Below, one piece after another: positions 1 through 10,399 of a stretch of 64,000 nt of DNA; the first letter of the stretch is position 1, and each line of letters starts with the position of its first letter. The notes beneath the pieces are model-generated. The model saw only the letters and a list, made by a program, of their open reading frames with translations. It was not told where the DNA came from and did no database searches. The position numbers and the translations under genes were made by a program. The stretch is from Cladorhizidae sp. MBARI D1340-BT2 (Eukaryota; Porifera; Demospongiae; Poecilosclerida; Cladorhizidae), in NCBI GenBank assembly GCA_028752905.1, contig JAQNBH010000003.1, positions 36,454,472 to 36,518,471 of the forward strand, read 5' to 3'.

Positions 1-1282
1 CTGTCCAGGTCATCTGCCAACGAAGAAACAGTGGCGCTGATGGACGATGGCGCTGGTCCATCTAGCATCATTGCAGATTCGGCATCTCCTAGTGACAACG
101 ATAGTTTGGAGTCCAACTCGCCTGGTACGCAGTTTGCTGCAATACTCTATAATGGGCGCCATTTTCCTCGCTACGAGAACGACAGTGATGATTATTCGGC
201 AGTTGAACTCGAGTCAGGGGATTCCATTTCGTATCGACACGGAAGGCAGATGAGTGATTCTTCCGGGGAGGGCCAACTAATGACCACTGATCCCGATGAT
301 TCCTCCGGGCTTTCCGACTCCGATAGTGACGTGCTGGCGAACCCCTCTACATTGAGGATGATTAACTCGAGCTCTGCAATTGTCAACGTTCCTTCTTCAT
401 CTGCGGTCAACGAGGAGGATGCGGCTTCTTCTACCGAAGATCTGTTGGACTCCAACTCGATATATGTCTCCAACGAAACTAACCCAGGTAATATGCTGGA
501 GGCCAACATGAGAGCTCCGGCTGTTGTCGAGGATAATGTGAGCCTTCCTCCTCTGATTAGTGTCAATTCTGATTCTGACCCGCCAATATCCCAAGCACAA
601 ACTCCTTCATCAGTCATAGATCTCACTCTATCATCTGCTAACAGCTCTCCGAGTTTGTCGGAGCTCAATGTTTCTCCTCACCGTTCCTCCACTTTGCGCG
701 ACCCTCGCCTTTTCAGAGATCGCTCTTCATGCATCGTCTCGTCAAACCTGTTTAGAGATTCCACATCGGGTGAGGTGTCTGTGCCTGGTGGGAGCGATGC
801 AATGGAGAACAATCTAGATAGACGTACCTTTGCAATCATGTCGACCTCGGATAGAAACCCGGTTGTCGGAGGGACCATCAGTTCTCAGAGTCGAGATTTC
901 CTCCCTACCAGTCACTCTGTGGTTCAGCTGACACAGTCTCGCCCACACCAACATTATGTTGCTCTACAGCAACATCAACTTCAGCAGCAACTGCAACAAC
1001 AGATCCAGCAGCAGCAGCAACATGCCTTAATACATGGACACAATGTGGTGCACCCACATGCCAACACGGAGCTAACTACCCAATCCATTTTCCCTTTTTC
1101 GTCTCACTTGGTCCATGGAGGAGAGAACAGCGGTGTGTCTGTCCAGCAGGTCTCGGCCGTGTCCCAACATCCTCCCCCCGGCGTCGCCGCTGCTGCTGTC
1201 ATCCCCGCTGCTGCCTTGCCATTGGATCCCACCGTCAACCAGCACAGTGTTCACGTGTTGGCATGGCAACAGCACCTAGCAG
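1..1282 (+). CDS. Exon of Ser/Asp- and Gln-rich protein (5'-partial gene)
   Basis: The reading frame is already open at base 1, so the gene continues to the left of the window and no true start is visible. The product is low in complexity: an acidic Ser/Asp-rich first half, a short hydrophobic-acidic patch SSVIDLTLSS near 600-640 that looks like a SUMO-interacting motif, a Gln/His-rich block at about 940-1040, and an Ala/Pro-rich end. The exon closes at a good donor (AG|GTATGT) after the first base of a codon. SIM-like patches plus His/Gln/Pro-rich disorder occur in Arkadia/RNF111-type ubiquitin ligases, but no RING finger is seen here, so this is no more than a weak hint. A nuclear regulatory protein is inferred. 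The coding status is fairly sure and the identity unknown. Confidence 0.65.
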
Positions 1283-2314
1283 GTATGTTACTAGAGGCGA
1301 TCAAAATCGATATTTGTCTTGGCATGTAATGATTCATGTCCCGACTTAAGACTGGTTCACAACACGACGCCGGCCGAGCGTACCATTTTTTCAATTGACC
1401 GGACCCTCAAATTGCGCTCAACAAAGATGGACACTGATGGGTCCGATGCTGCATTTCAGAGGGTGGATTAGAACTTTTTTCTAATCCAGCGTTTGAAATG
1501 TAGCATCAGACCAATCAGAACTATCATGTGTCCATCTTTGTTGAGCGCGGTTCGAAAAATAGTGTCAAAAGTCAATTGACAACATGCAATGCAACGCTTG
1601 ACCAGCGTCATGTTGTGAACCTGCCTTTATCCTTTATCCTAGACGTACTACACTCTATACATGTTTGTATTAAGGTGGTTTTTTCACAATATGGTTAGCA
1701 TGCCGTCGACAAATAGTTATGAAGAGCAGCACAGCATGGCTTGTGAAGAGTGGGAAATGGTGGATGTGCCCCCGGTGATTTCATTTTTATGCTGATAACC
1801 ATCGGCATCATCTGATTTACTTGTCTGGTCTATGACGAGGATTTCTATTAGCAGATTGATGTCTCCCCTTTCGCGCGCCCCATAGGAGGGCCTGGCTTCA
1901 CAAACATTCATATTTTTTCCGAGAATTCTTCAGTTAGTCACGATCTGTGAATCCTTGAAAATATCCCTCTCTAGTTGCCCAGTAAAAAGCTGGTTGATAA
2001 GCGGACGTTTCTGCTAGACACACCTTTTTTGTTAGCTAAGTACATTTCCTAATGTTGATTCCAATGCTTTGTTATACATTAGGCACATTCATGATAATGA
2101 GCTATTTGTTAGGCACACACTTCTTGTTAGAAGTGGTTATCGTATGATTTATGTCATAAGTGCATCTGCCTAATAACCTGTTTTTTATGGTATTTTATGA
2201 GATGTGTCATGCCTATTGAAATATTATTTTTGTTGTGAATTAGTAACAGTGGGGAAATACTTTCTCCGTTCTTATCTTTAATGAATTCCCCCTCCTCCTT
2301 CCCTCGTCTGACAG
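1283..2314 (+). other. Intron 1 of the first gene
   Basis: The intron runs from a GTATGT donor to a polypyrimidine tract and ACAG acceptor just before 2315. It joins phase 1 to phase 1. It holds a foldback element (described separately) and otherwise AT-rich sequence with no convincing coding signal. Confidence 0.55.
1352..1627. mobile_element. Foldback/TIR MITE in intron 1
   Basis: The two ends are imperfect inverted repeats: GGTTCACAAC near 1353 matches GTTGTGAACC near 1622, and similarity continues inward for about 50 bp. A second, inner pair (about 1418-1478 against 1480-1550, around a six-T run) folds back as well, including AACAAAGATGGACAC with GTGTCCATCTTTGTT. There is no ORF. It looks like a non-autonomous DNA transposon; no clear target-site duplication was found. 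Confidence 0.6.
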
Positions 2315-2589
2315 CCGGTGAGCTTGTTCCTAGTCACTCCTTGCAGACTGCAACAGCTACCATAGCAGCAGCGGCTGTGGCCCTTCCACCGCCTCCACCC
2401 ATGGGGCACGGACCTCCGCTATCTGACGCTGTTCTTACCACGCACCACCGCATGCAGGCTGTGGTGCGCGAAGAGGTGGATGCCGTGACAGCTGCAGCGA
2501 TGAACCTGCAACCACAAATACCACCACCTTCAGTTGTGGGTGGAGGAGCACAGGGTGCAGTCGCCGGTAACTTCTGGGAGACTGTCATG
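2315..2589 (+). CDS. Ala/Pro-rich exon 2 of the first gene
   Basis: After a CCTCGTCTGACAG acceptor the frame completes a GCC codon with the last base of the previous exon and continues Gly-Glu-Leu-Val-Pro. It holds an Ala run, PPPPPPMGHGPP, a possible helical stretch (RMQAVVREEVDAVTAAAM) and a Gly/Pro-rich end. It stops at ATG|GTGAGG in phase 0. Both splice phases agree with the neighbouring exons, which is the main support. No domain was recognised. Confidence 0.6.
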
Positions 2590-2624
2590 GTGAGGATAAG
2601 TCTGTTGTCTTGTGAATAATTCAA

Positions 2625-2780
2625 ACTGAGAGGTATTATATTTGGAGGCGGAGATTCGAGCTGAGATATATTGGTACGTATTATATTTAGAGGTAGGGAT
2701 TCGACCTGAAAATATTTTGAGAGGCATTATATTTGGAGGTTGGGATTCAAGATATATTGGGGGGGGGGGGGGTATTATAT
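2625..2780. repeat. Short tandem array, about 45-bp unit
   Basis: About four diverged units share GAGGTATTATATTTGGAGG and GGGATTCGA-like blocks. The array starts about 35 bp after the exon 2 donor and ends in a poly-G run. Confidence 0.7.
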
Positions 2781-3445
2781 TTGGATAGAAACAACTTCTC
2801 GAGTTATTTACAAAAACCAAGTAGACTGCATCTCACTGTGATGGTGTGGGTTGGAGTGAGTGTAGTACTCTACCTGTGCACAACCTCCTGATAGTAAACA
2901 AATCTATTTCTGCAAACCTCTGTTTAGCAGATTAATGGCTCTGATAGAACTCGGTCTATAGAGCGACGACTTTGTTAGCTCACTGAATAGCTGCTAGCAT
3001 TTTCTCGTCACTAGTAGCATCATGCTCTGCACTCATCGGTGATCTTGATGTTTTGAATAATTATACAAGTATATAATTAGGAGGCCTCTTATGCGAACAC
3101 GCTGGTTAACTGAACAATCTGGTAAGGAGTGGTCATTACTGCGATCACCATGCTGTCGGTTATATATATGTTATGCATGACAGGGTTTCATTTAGAAAAT
3201 TGTCCAAGGGGGGGGAAACTGGAGGAATCTGGATATTAAGGGGGGGCAGGGGGCAGGCCATGATGTCGAGCACTTATCAACATCTATATTTTATTTATAT
3301 TTTTTCATATTGCTGGTTGAAATGGCTAGTGCTATTTTTACTGCGTGTGCTGGGAAGAAAAGGAAGAGAACTTTTTTTATCAAAGAATAGTTGAGGATTT
3401 GTGGGCTTGTAAGTGAGCTGACTCCAACTGTTTCACCCCCACAAG

Positions 3446-3990
3446 CCTAGAGCAGGTACCTGCAGTGTACCTGAGACAATGCTGGCCCACCTAGAGCAGG
3501 TACCTGCAGTGCACCTGAGACAATGCTGGCCCACCTAGAGCAGGTACCTGCACACCTGAGACAGTGCTGGCTCACCTAGAGCAGGTACCTGCAGTGTACC
3601 TGAGACAATGCTGGCTCACCTAGAGCAGGTACCTGCAGTGTACCTGAGACAATGCTGGCCCACCTAGAGCAGGTACCTGCAGTGTACCTGAGACAATGCT
3701 GGCCCACCTAGAGCAGGTACCTGCAGTGTACCTGAGACAATGCTGGCCCACCTAGAGCAGGTACCTGCAGTGTACCTGAGACAATGCTGGCCCACCTAGA
3801 GCAGGTACCTGCACACCTGAGACAATGCTGGCCCACCTAGAGCAGGTACCTGCAGTGGACCTGAGACAATGCTGGCCCACCTAGAGCAGGTACCTGCACA
3901 CCTGAGACAATGCTGGCCCACCTAGAGCAGGTACCTGCAGTGCACCTGAGACAATGCTGGCCCACCTAGAGCAGGTACCTGAGACGGTGA
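3446..3990. repeat. Minisatellite, 44-bp unit with a palindromic core
   Basis: About 12 units each start CCTAGAGCAGGTACCTGC and end CAATGCTGGCCCA. The full unit is 44 bp; several units are shortened where the AGTGTACC-like segment is lost. Every unit contains the 12-bp perfect palindrome GCAGGTACCTGC. Units are nearly identical, suggesting recent expansion or homogenisation. Confidence 0.9.
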
Positions 3991-4454
3991 TGGTATATCT
4001 TGGTCAGCAAACTAGTATACCAACAAATACCACAGTAGTACTGAAGGCCCTTATGATGTAAACAGTCAAGAAGAAAGATAGGACTCGACTACAAACTAAA
4101 ATGAGTGATTTGTTGAGCACAAGCACAGGTTGTAATGACTGGTACCATTGCACTTATACTATATGCAGTCTTAATGAAGCACATATTTTTAATCACTTTC
4201 TGGGTGGAGAGAAAACACTCTCTTGCAACTTTAGTTATCCAAACAGCCTCCTGTCTCTCCTGTCTCAGCGATTTTTAAATTAAATAGATGCAAGCCACAC
4301 CCAAGCAAGTAAATGGTAGGAATTTGGTAGAGCTATAACCACCACTGCGAGTGTAACCCTGTGGTCATGTTACACTTTATGGCAAGTTGGATTTCTGTGA
4401 GCTCTAGCAAATATTTTTGGTAATGGCTTCCAAGTTGCAGTCTTTGTGCAGATA

Positions 4455-5175
4455 TATCCACTATATATCCACTATGGTCACTGCTGGAGCATATATATCC
4501 ACTATGATCACTGCTGGAGCATATATATCCACTATGGTCACTGCTGGAGCATATGTATCCACTATGATCACTGCTGGAGCATATATATCCACTATGATCA
4601 CTGCTGGAGCATATATATCCACTATGGTCACTGCTGGAGCATATATATCCACTATGATCACTGCTGGAGCATATATATCCACTATGATCGCTGCTGGAGC
4701 ATATATATCTACTATGATCACTGCTGGAGCATATATATCCACTATGGTCACTGCTGGAGCATATATATCCACTATGATCACTGCTGGAGCATATATATCT
4801 ACTATGGTCACTGCTGGAGCATATATATCCACTATGATCACTGCTGGAGCATATATATCTACTATGGTCACTGCTGGAGCATATATATCTACTATGGTCA
4901 CTGCTGGATCCACTATGATCACTGCTGGAGCATATATATCTACTATGATCACTGCTGGAGCATATATATCCACTATGGTCACTGCTGGAGCATATATATC
5001 CACTATGGTCACTGCTGGAGCATATATATCTACTATGATCACTGCTGGAGCATATATATCCACTATGGTCACTGCTGGAGCATATATATCCACTATGATC
5101 ACTGCTGGAGCATATATATCTACTATGGTCACTGCTGGAGCATATATATCCACTATGGTCACTGCTGGAGCATAT
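4455..5175. repeat. Minisatellite, 30-bp unit, open in several frames
   Basis: About 24 head-to-tail units of a 30-bp sequence (core CACTATGGTCACTGCTGGAG) differ mainly at GATCA/GGTCA and CC/CT positions. One unit is shortened near 4905. Because 30 is divisible by three and the unit lacks stops in two + frames and one - frame, frames of 230-260 codons arise. They encode pure decapeptide repeats and are not taken as genes. Confidence 0.92.
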
Positions 5176-5578
5176 ATGCTATTGGCCCTAAAGACTTAAA
5201 GGCATGCTGGTGATGTGTGCACAAGTTAGGGCTCCCAGCTTAAAACAGACTTTGACCCTGTTATTTATCTTGTGTATAAATATTTATTCATGAGAGGGTC
5301 TGAGAGAAAGATATGTTGGAAACATTAGTAGCTTGCTCAAAGATATTTTTCCCTAATATTTAGCATCTACCTTCAGCCTTTTCTTCAGGAAGGACTGAAG
5401 GAGCTGAATGCAGCCTCTTTGTTAGGCGATTTTGTGTTCATTGACTTAACACCAATAATTCAAATTTGATTATTCTGTACTTTAGAATTGACCTTTTTCT
5501 CACATGTAATGAAAATACAATCTTTGTTGCTTTAGACATAGGTCAATAACAATGATTGCTTTCTTCTCCCTTCCCCAG

Positions 5579-5644
5579 CCATCACTTGACTTGAGTTTGC
5601 AGAGTAACGCAGCGACTTCTACTGAAGCTTCCACCCACCAATAG
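5579..5644 (+). CDS. Putative terminal exon of the first gene
   Basis: A strong acceptor (TTCTCCCTTCCCCAG) is followed, in the phase required by exon 2, by 21 codons rich in Ser, Thr, Ala and Gln and then TAG. ATTAAA motifs occur downstream at about 5728 and 5861. The short length means chance cannot be excluded; another terminal exon with a folded domain could exist as an alternative. Confidence 0.45.
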   Translation, partial: PSLDLSLQSNAATSTEASTHQ

Positions 5645-6150
5645 GAGCAGATAGAACAATGAGCATGTATGCATGTATTATTACTTATTATTACTTATTA
5701 GTACTTCTACTATATTTAATAGACTGCACCATTAAACTTGTTGTGTACTCTTACTGCTATCTTTGCCATGTCCTTAAGTTTGTGCACCAAAAATACTTAT
5801 TTTCTTTCCCCCCCCTTTTTTTAATGATATTTGTAATCAAAGAATACTTCAGGGTGAAAAATTAAATATAGTATAATATGATCTACCTGTCTACACAATT
5901 CCGTATACCACTTATCACTGTTCAATACATTATAATTATGTACAAGACGATGAGTCTAGTTCTTACTATTATTATATCCGTAATACTATTGCACATGCTC
6001 AGTACAACCGAGCCTGTTTGTTGAGTGTTGCATAATTAGTTCTTGGCTGTTACATATCTCTTTTGCTTACTTCAACCAGAGTGATAATGCTGGTTGGGAA
6101 TATATAATATTGAAAGATAATTGTTTAATCCTTCATGATGTGAAGGCTCT
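5645..6150. other. 3' flank and likely LTR remnant
   Basis: AT-rich sequence without coding signal. Bases about 5985-6060 (GCACATGCTCAGTACAAC onward) resemble about 11500-11590. Since they flank the Ty3 relic between them, they are the best candidates for its decayed LTRs. Confidence 0.4.
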
Positions 6151-7701
6151 TCATTCAAAATGCCCTCCTCCTACTTTGGTGAGCGGTCTGAACCTCTTCA
6201 TCTCCCACCGTCCCAGGAAAATCTGTAGGGAAATCTTGGAAGACGTGACTTGACCTCTCTTCCTGTGATAAATACACTTGGCATACTCTGACACCAGGAT
6301 CTTCTGCAGATTGGATCCTGATGGTCTGTGCCATGTTCTGGAAGCCTCCTCTTCTTTCCAGTATCTTCTTGTGGGAAATATACCAACACCCAGCTGACTT
6401 GGAAGTCACAGGTCAATGACCACTTACCATACTACTCTTTGTATTTACCCTGAGCTGCTTGTATATATATATATATATATGCTTAATTCACGGGCTGATG
6501 GGATGGGCAATAACCAACTGTTCGCGATCTTGGGGGAAGAAATGTTGCTTATGTGGAACTTGAAACAGTCCAAACAAGGTGCCTGTGCTTCTCATGAATG
6601 GATCATGGTGTATTCCTGTATGCCCACAGGTCACCAGGTAGCTTGTTCCACAAAGCTTCGAACTTAGAAACATCTGTGTGGAGAAGAGTTTTTGTGTCCT
6701 ATTGGTTTCCACCATCCCATTGGACTTTGGATGGTAGGCAGTTGCATTTAGTTTCTTGATAGCTAACCTTACTGCATAAGTCGACCATTAGGTGAGATAA
6801 AATATTTGCTCCCGGATCTGAGAGGAGTGATTCTGGGAACAATTATAGTCACCACTTGCTCTGCTACATATATATATACTTAAGCAATTCTTGTTAACTT
6901 CAGATCAGGTACAGGAAAGACTAGCGGTTACTCTATACAGAAATCTTGAATGCCAAGAACGTGTTTGCATAATTATGCAATCACTTGCTCAATAATTAAC
7001 TTGGAATTTTACTACTTGGCATCTGTCTTGATCCATAATATCAACTCCAATGATTGGAAAGCTGATGTATATGGTGCAGACGTCGAGTAACTATACCAGA
7101 TCTATATACTTACATGATGCAATTGCACACTCGGGGCAAGATGTACAATGTATCACATAGTCAGCATACATGTTAGGCCATCTCCGGCGTCTCACAAGGG
7201 GCAGATAGAGTCACACACCTAAATAATCATCTGCCATGGGTCCACAATGGTCCAGTGTCCCTTCCCCGAGCGCACATTTCCTTTCTTCTTCAACAGTCTG
7301 CGAAGCACAAAACTCCGAGAATTTGCCTCTGGGTGCTTCTGACTTGTCCTCTAATAGTGAACCTGAATTTAACCATTGTCAACACTTGAGGATCATTGAG
7401 CTGCTCCTTTGCCAAGTCGTTCACATCACCTACTGGGTGTGGATCAGATGCTTCATGTTCTCGGCTTCACTGGTTACACTTGTACATCACCTTCAGCTAA
7501 TTTCACTTAGTGCAGTGTCTACAAGATTCCTAAATAATGCAAGTGCATTGCTCTTCTCTCTGCCCATTCTTTAGAGTTTAGATGGTCACTCATTCCTGAT
7601 GTGATTTCCAAAGACCTTATCAGCGAGCATGTTAACCATTTGCAGAGGGGCCTTCACTTTGCTGTGGTGTGTGTATACCGTCACATTGCTTCCATACAGG
7701 T

Positions 7702-7914
7702 TCATATGTAATGTGTTATAGACCACACACTTGCCAATGTCTCTAGTTCAGTAACACCATAGCCTTTCTCACCCCTTGTAGCTGAGCTACTGGCATAAGC
7801 CACTGAGTGAAGTCGACCGTCTTCTTGATACTGAGAAAGGACAGTTCCAATGCCAGTGATGCTAGCATCTGCCTCGAGAGCAAATTCTTTGGTGAAGTCT
7901 GCATATGCCAACAC
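7702..7914 (-). pseudogene. RNase H fragment of copy A
   Basis: An uninterrupted piece with the Ty3-type RNase H start (Asp of LEADAS, GIGTVLSQ, then VAYASS and the Glu of VTELETLA). It keeps two of the usual acidic catalytic residues but ends early at a stop. It belongs to the decayed element and has no function of its own. Confidence 0.75.
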
Positions 7915-8099
7915 GGGCCTGTACCAGCTTGTGTGTTAGTACTTCCATGGCAGACAGCTAGTTACTCTTCCACTTGGACCCAGCACCCTTGCGAGTGAGT
8001 GCATAGAGTCTCAGCTATATATCTAGAGAATCTGGACACAAATCACCAATAATATCAAGGAGTTGGCGAACTTCTTTGACATTCGTAGGTGTTGGAAAA

Positions 8100-8991
8100 T
8101 CAGATGGAGCAGTGACCTACTTGGTTGTGGGTACCTTCTGTTGTGTGCTCCAGATACTTCACATCCGGTCTGATTAAGTCAGGTTTTAATTTGAGCCCTA
8201 CTGCAGCTAACCTTTCAATTACTGCACGCAAGTGATCCAAATACTCATCCAGGGTTTTGGAGAACACCTTGTCAATGTATATATCAGACTTCAGGCTTGA
8301 GATGAGCCAGAACACAGTTGCATTAACTTTGGAACACAGCAGGTGGTTGCTGAGCCCAAATGGCATAACACGAAACTCATACAAGTCCTGGAGGGTGATA
8401 AATGCAGTCTTCTCCTGAGAGTCTGGTGTGTGCTTGACTGACCAATACCCGGATGCCAATCTAGGGTTGAGAAGTACTTGGATTTTCCAATCTTACCCAA
8501 CAAGATATTGATTCTTGGAAGTTGAAATATGTCAGCCTTCGTGAAAGAATTGAGGTCATGGAATCTCAGGGAGCCATCTTTCTTTCTAACAACGAACTAA
8601 CCCATGGACTGCTGGATGGGCGAATGAGTCCTCTCTTTTGCATCAGATGGAGTTTCTTTTCCACTTCCAGATTGGCAGGGAAATGGAATACGGAGACATG
8701 GAATGAGTGTCTTCTGTCCTCCTCAAACTCGTCTTTAGATTCAACTTCAAGCTCTGGGGTTTGAACCAAATCTACCACTTCCACTTCAGAAGCCAAGTAA
8801 CTGGGCCCAATTTCTGTGAGGTTTGAGAATGGGACTGTCATCACATGTTGCTCATCTACCCTATGTACCAGGGAATCTTCCAACTGCATATCCTCAAACT
8901 TCTTCTGTCTGTTGGGAAGACTCCAACAAGAATGGCCCTGTGATGCCTGGCTTGCCTTCAATCTCGACGTTAGCAAGTGTACTTCGAGCAA
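8100..8991 (-). pseudogene. Reverse transcriptase fragments of copy A
   Basis: Two overlapping frames together cover the RT palm and fingers: the RGLIRPSSSPW start (8991-8566) and then FSTLDW, EKTAFIT and FRVMPFG (8503-8100). The YxDD motif is altered to IYIDKV, losing the second Asp. Frameshifts join the two parts. Known Ty3/gypsy RT order supports the call. Confidence 0.75.
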
Positions 8992-9298
8992 ACGAAGAGA
9001 TTCAACTAGCTTTACACATACAATGGATACACTAGCTAGTAGCTAGTTTCCCTCATTTCATTTGTGGCCCTCTCTCCATCTCCACACTATGGTATGTCAG
9101 TCCACCCAATTGCCTGCATACTCTTTCTGATAGTTTCTCTCGACCATATCTATTTAAGTGGTTGTCTCCAGTGCCTTATCCTTGAACTGGATTGTCAACT
9201 TCATCTGATCATCGAGCTTGAAAGGCTGACTATCATCCTGGACACAGACGCAACTCGAACCCCTCCTCCTCGGTATCAGCCACTGTATTTATGAGATT

Positions 9299-9562
9299 TC
9301 ATGCCTCTACACCTTGCACATACACTTTGGCAAACCACCTTGTGTGGCCAGCATTGTCAACATGAACGAGACACGCAACACTATCATCTGACTCGGATAG
9401 AAATGATGGAGGGTCAATTTTACTCCAGTCACTACTATGGGATTCTATCGATTTGGCCATTCTATCGTTCTTCTTCTTGCAGTCATGAAAAAGATGTCCA
9501 GAGTGACCACAGTTGTAATACTTCCTATTGCTGTGTTCCTCAGCCTCACTCCTGGAAGGCAT
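9299..9562 (-). pseudogene. Gag zinc knuckle to protease-start fragment of copy A
   Basis: The piece contains NCGHSGHLFHDCKKK, a CCHC nucleocapsid knuckle with the first Cys replaced by Tyr. An acidic linker follows, ending in VYVQGVEA, which resembles the strand before the aspartic protease DSGAD motif. The protease itself is not readable. Confidence 0.6.
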
Positions 9563-9967
9563 GGAAGATTATTGATCTTTAATGGTGGCTGAGAATCTAA
9601 TTCTCTTCGTCTCGGCAGATTTACTAATATCATCCTTCCTATACGATGTCCTCTACGAAGCTCTGCTTGCCATTTTTCTTTATCCTTAGCAGCTAGAATA
9701 AGACTCTTAGACTGTGTACCTAACACAGCTGGTATCTTGAGAATATCATATCTCAGACCCTCTTCCAATTATGCAATAATGTATTCCGGGTTTCTTTGGA
9801 CATTTGATATCTGCCTTATGCTATCTGAAAAGTCCTCTCATCGAATTGAATCCCTTGCAGCGTCTGACTTTCTGCATGGTATGATGGAAATTTCTGACAG
9901 CTATATACAACCTTGACCCATGGCTCTTGGGTACCTCAGTGCCACTCAAAAGACTGCATGTCCTCAG

Positions 9968-10229
9968 GGTTCTAAGATAATTACCCCACGGACAAAAGCC
10001 CCCAGACAATTTTCACCTGGACAAATATATACCCCCTGGACATTTACCCACCCCATAAATATTTTCAGATTTGAACAAAAAAAATACATTCCCCCAAAAC
10101 CTTATACATTATCCATTTATTTCCCATTTCCCCAAATGGGGTATATTTGTTCTAGGGCATGGTTTTTGCTTTTTGTTCAGAGGGTTTTTGTCCAGGGTGT
10201 AATTGTCTGGGTGTATATGTCCTGATAGG
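9968..10229. mobile_element. MITE nested in gag of copy A, 8-bp TSD
   Basis: The direct repeat GTCCTCAG occurs at 9960-9967 and again at 10230-10237. Between them, the left part GGACAAAAGCCCCCAGACAA mirrors the right part TTGTCTGGGTGTATATGTCC, so the element has subterminal inverted repeats. It has no ORF. An 8-bp duplication is usual for hAT-type elements. It interrupts the gag frame, so it arrived after the retrotransposon. Confidence 0.75.
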
Positions 10230-10399
10230 GTCCTCAGACTCAACACATTCCACACTTTGTAGGTCCTTCCATGAAGATGTCCTGCAAACTGGACGAGTAA
10301 CTCATCATTGTTCCAGTTACTCCACAAAGATGTCATCTCTATATAGGTAGTAACCAATCTTCCAGGCATAACTCTGGGTTCTCACCAGTAAAAAAAAGT

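Larger units (their letters stand above)
2590..5578 (+). other. Intron 2 of the first gene, minisatellite-rich
   Basis: The intron runs from a GTGAGG donor to TTCTCCCTTCCCCAG. It contains three tandem arrays (2625-2780, 3446-3990 and 4455-5175) and a 14-G run near 2760. Open frames inside the arrays are by-products of repeat units that lack stop codons. Confidence 0.5.

Noticed and set aside
3446..3990. CRISPR-like array appearance
   Set aside because: There are no unique spacers between repeats; units abut and are near-identical. The window is eukaryotic.
4417..5213. Frames of 230-260 codons on both strands in the 30-bp array
   Set aside because: They are pure repeat translations, present in three frames at once and inside an intron of the first gene.
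1..5644. Naming the first gene RNF111/Arkadia
   Set aside because: Only weak features (SIM-like motif, disorder, Gln/His/Pro richness) agree. No RING or other diagnostic domain is visible.
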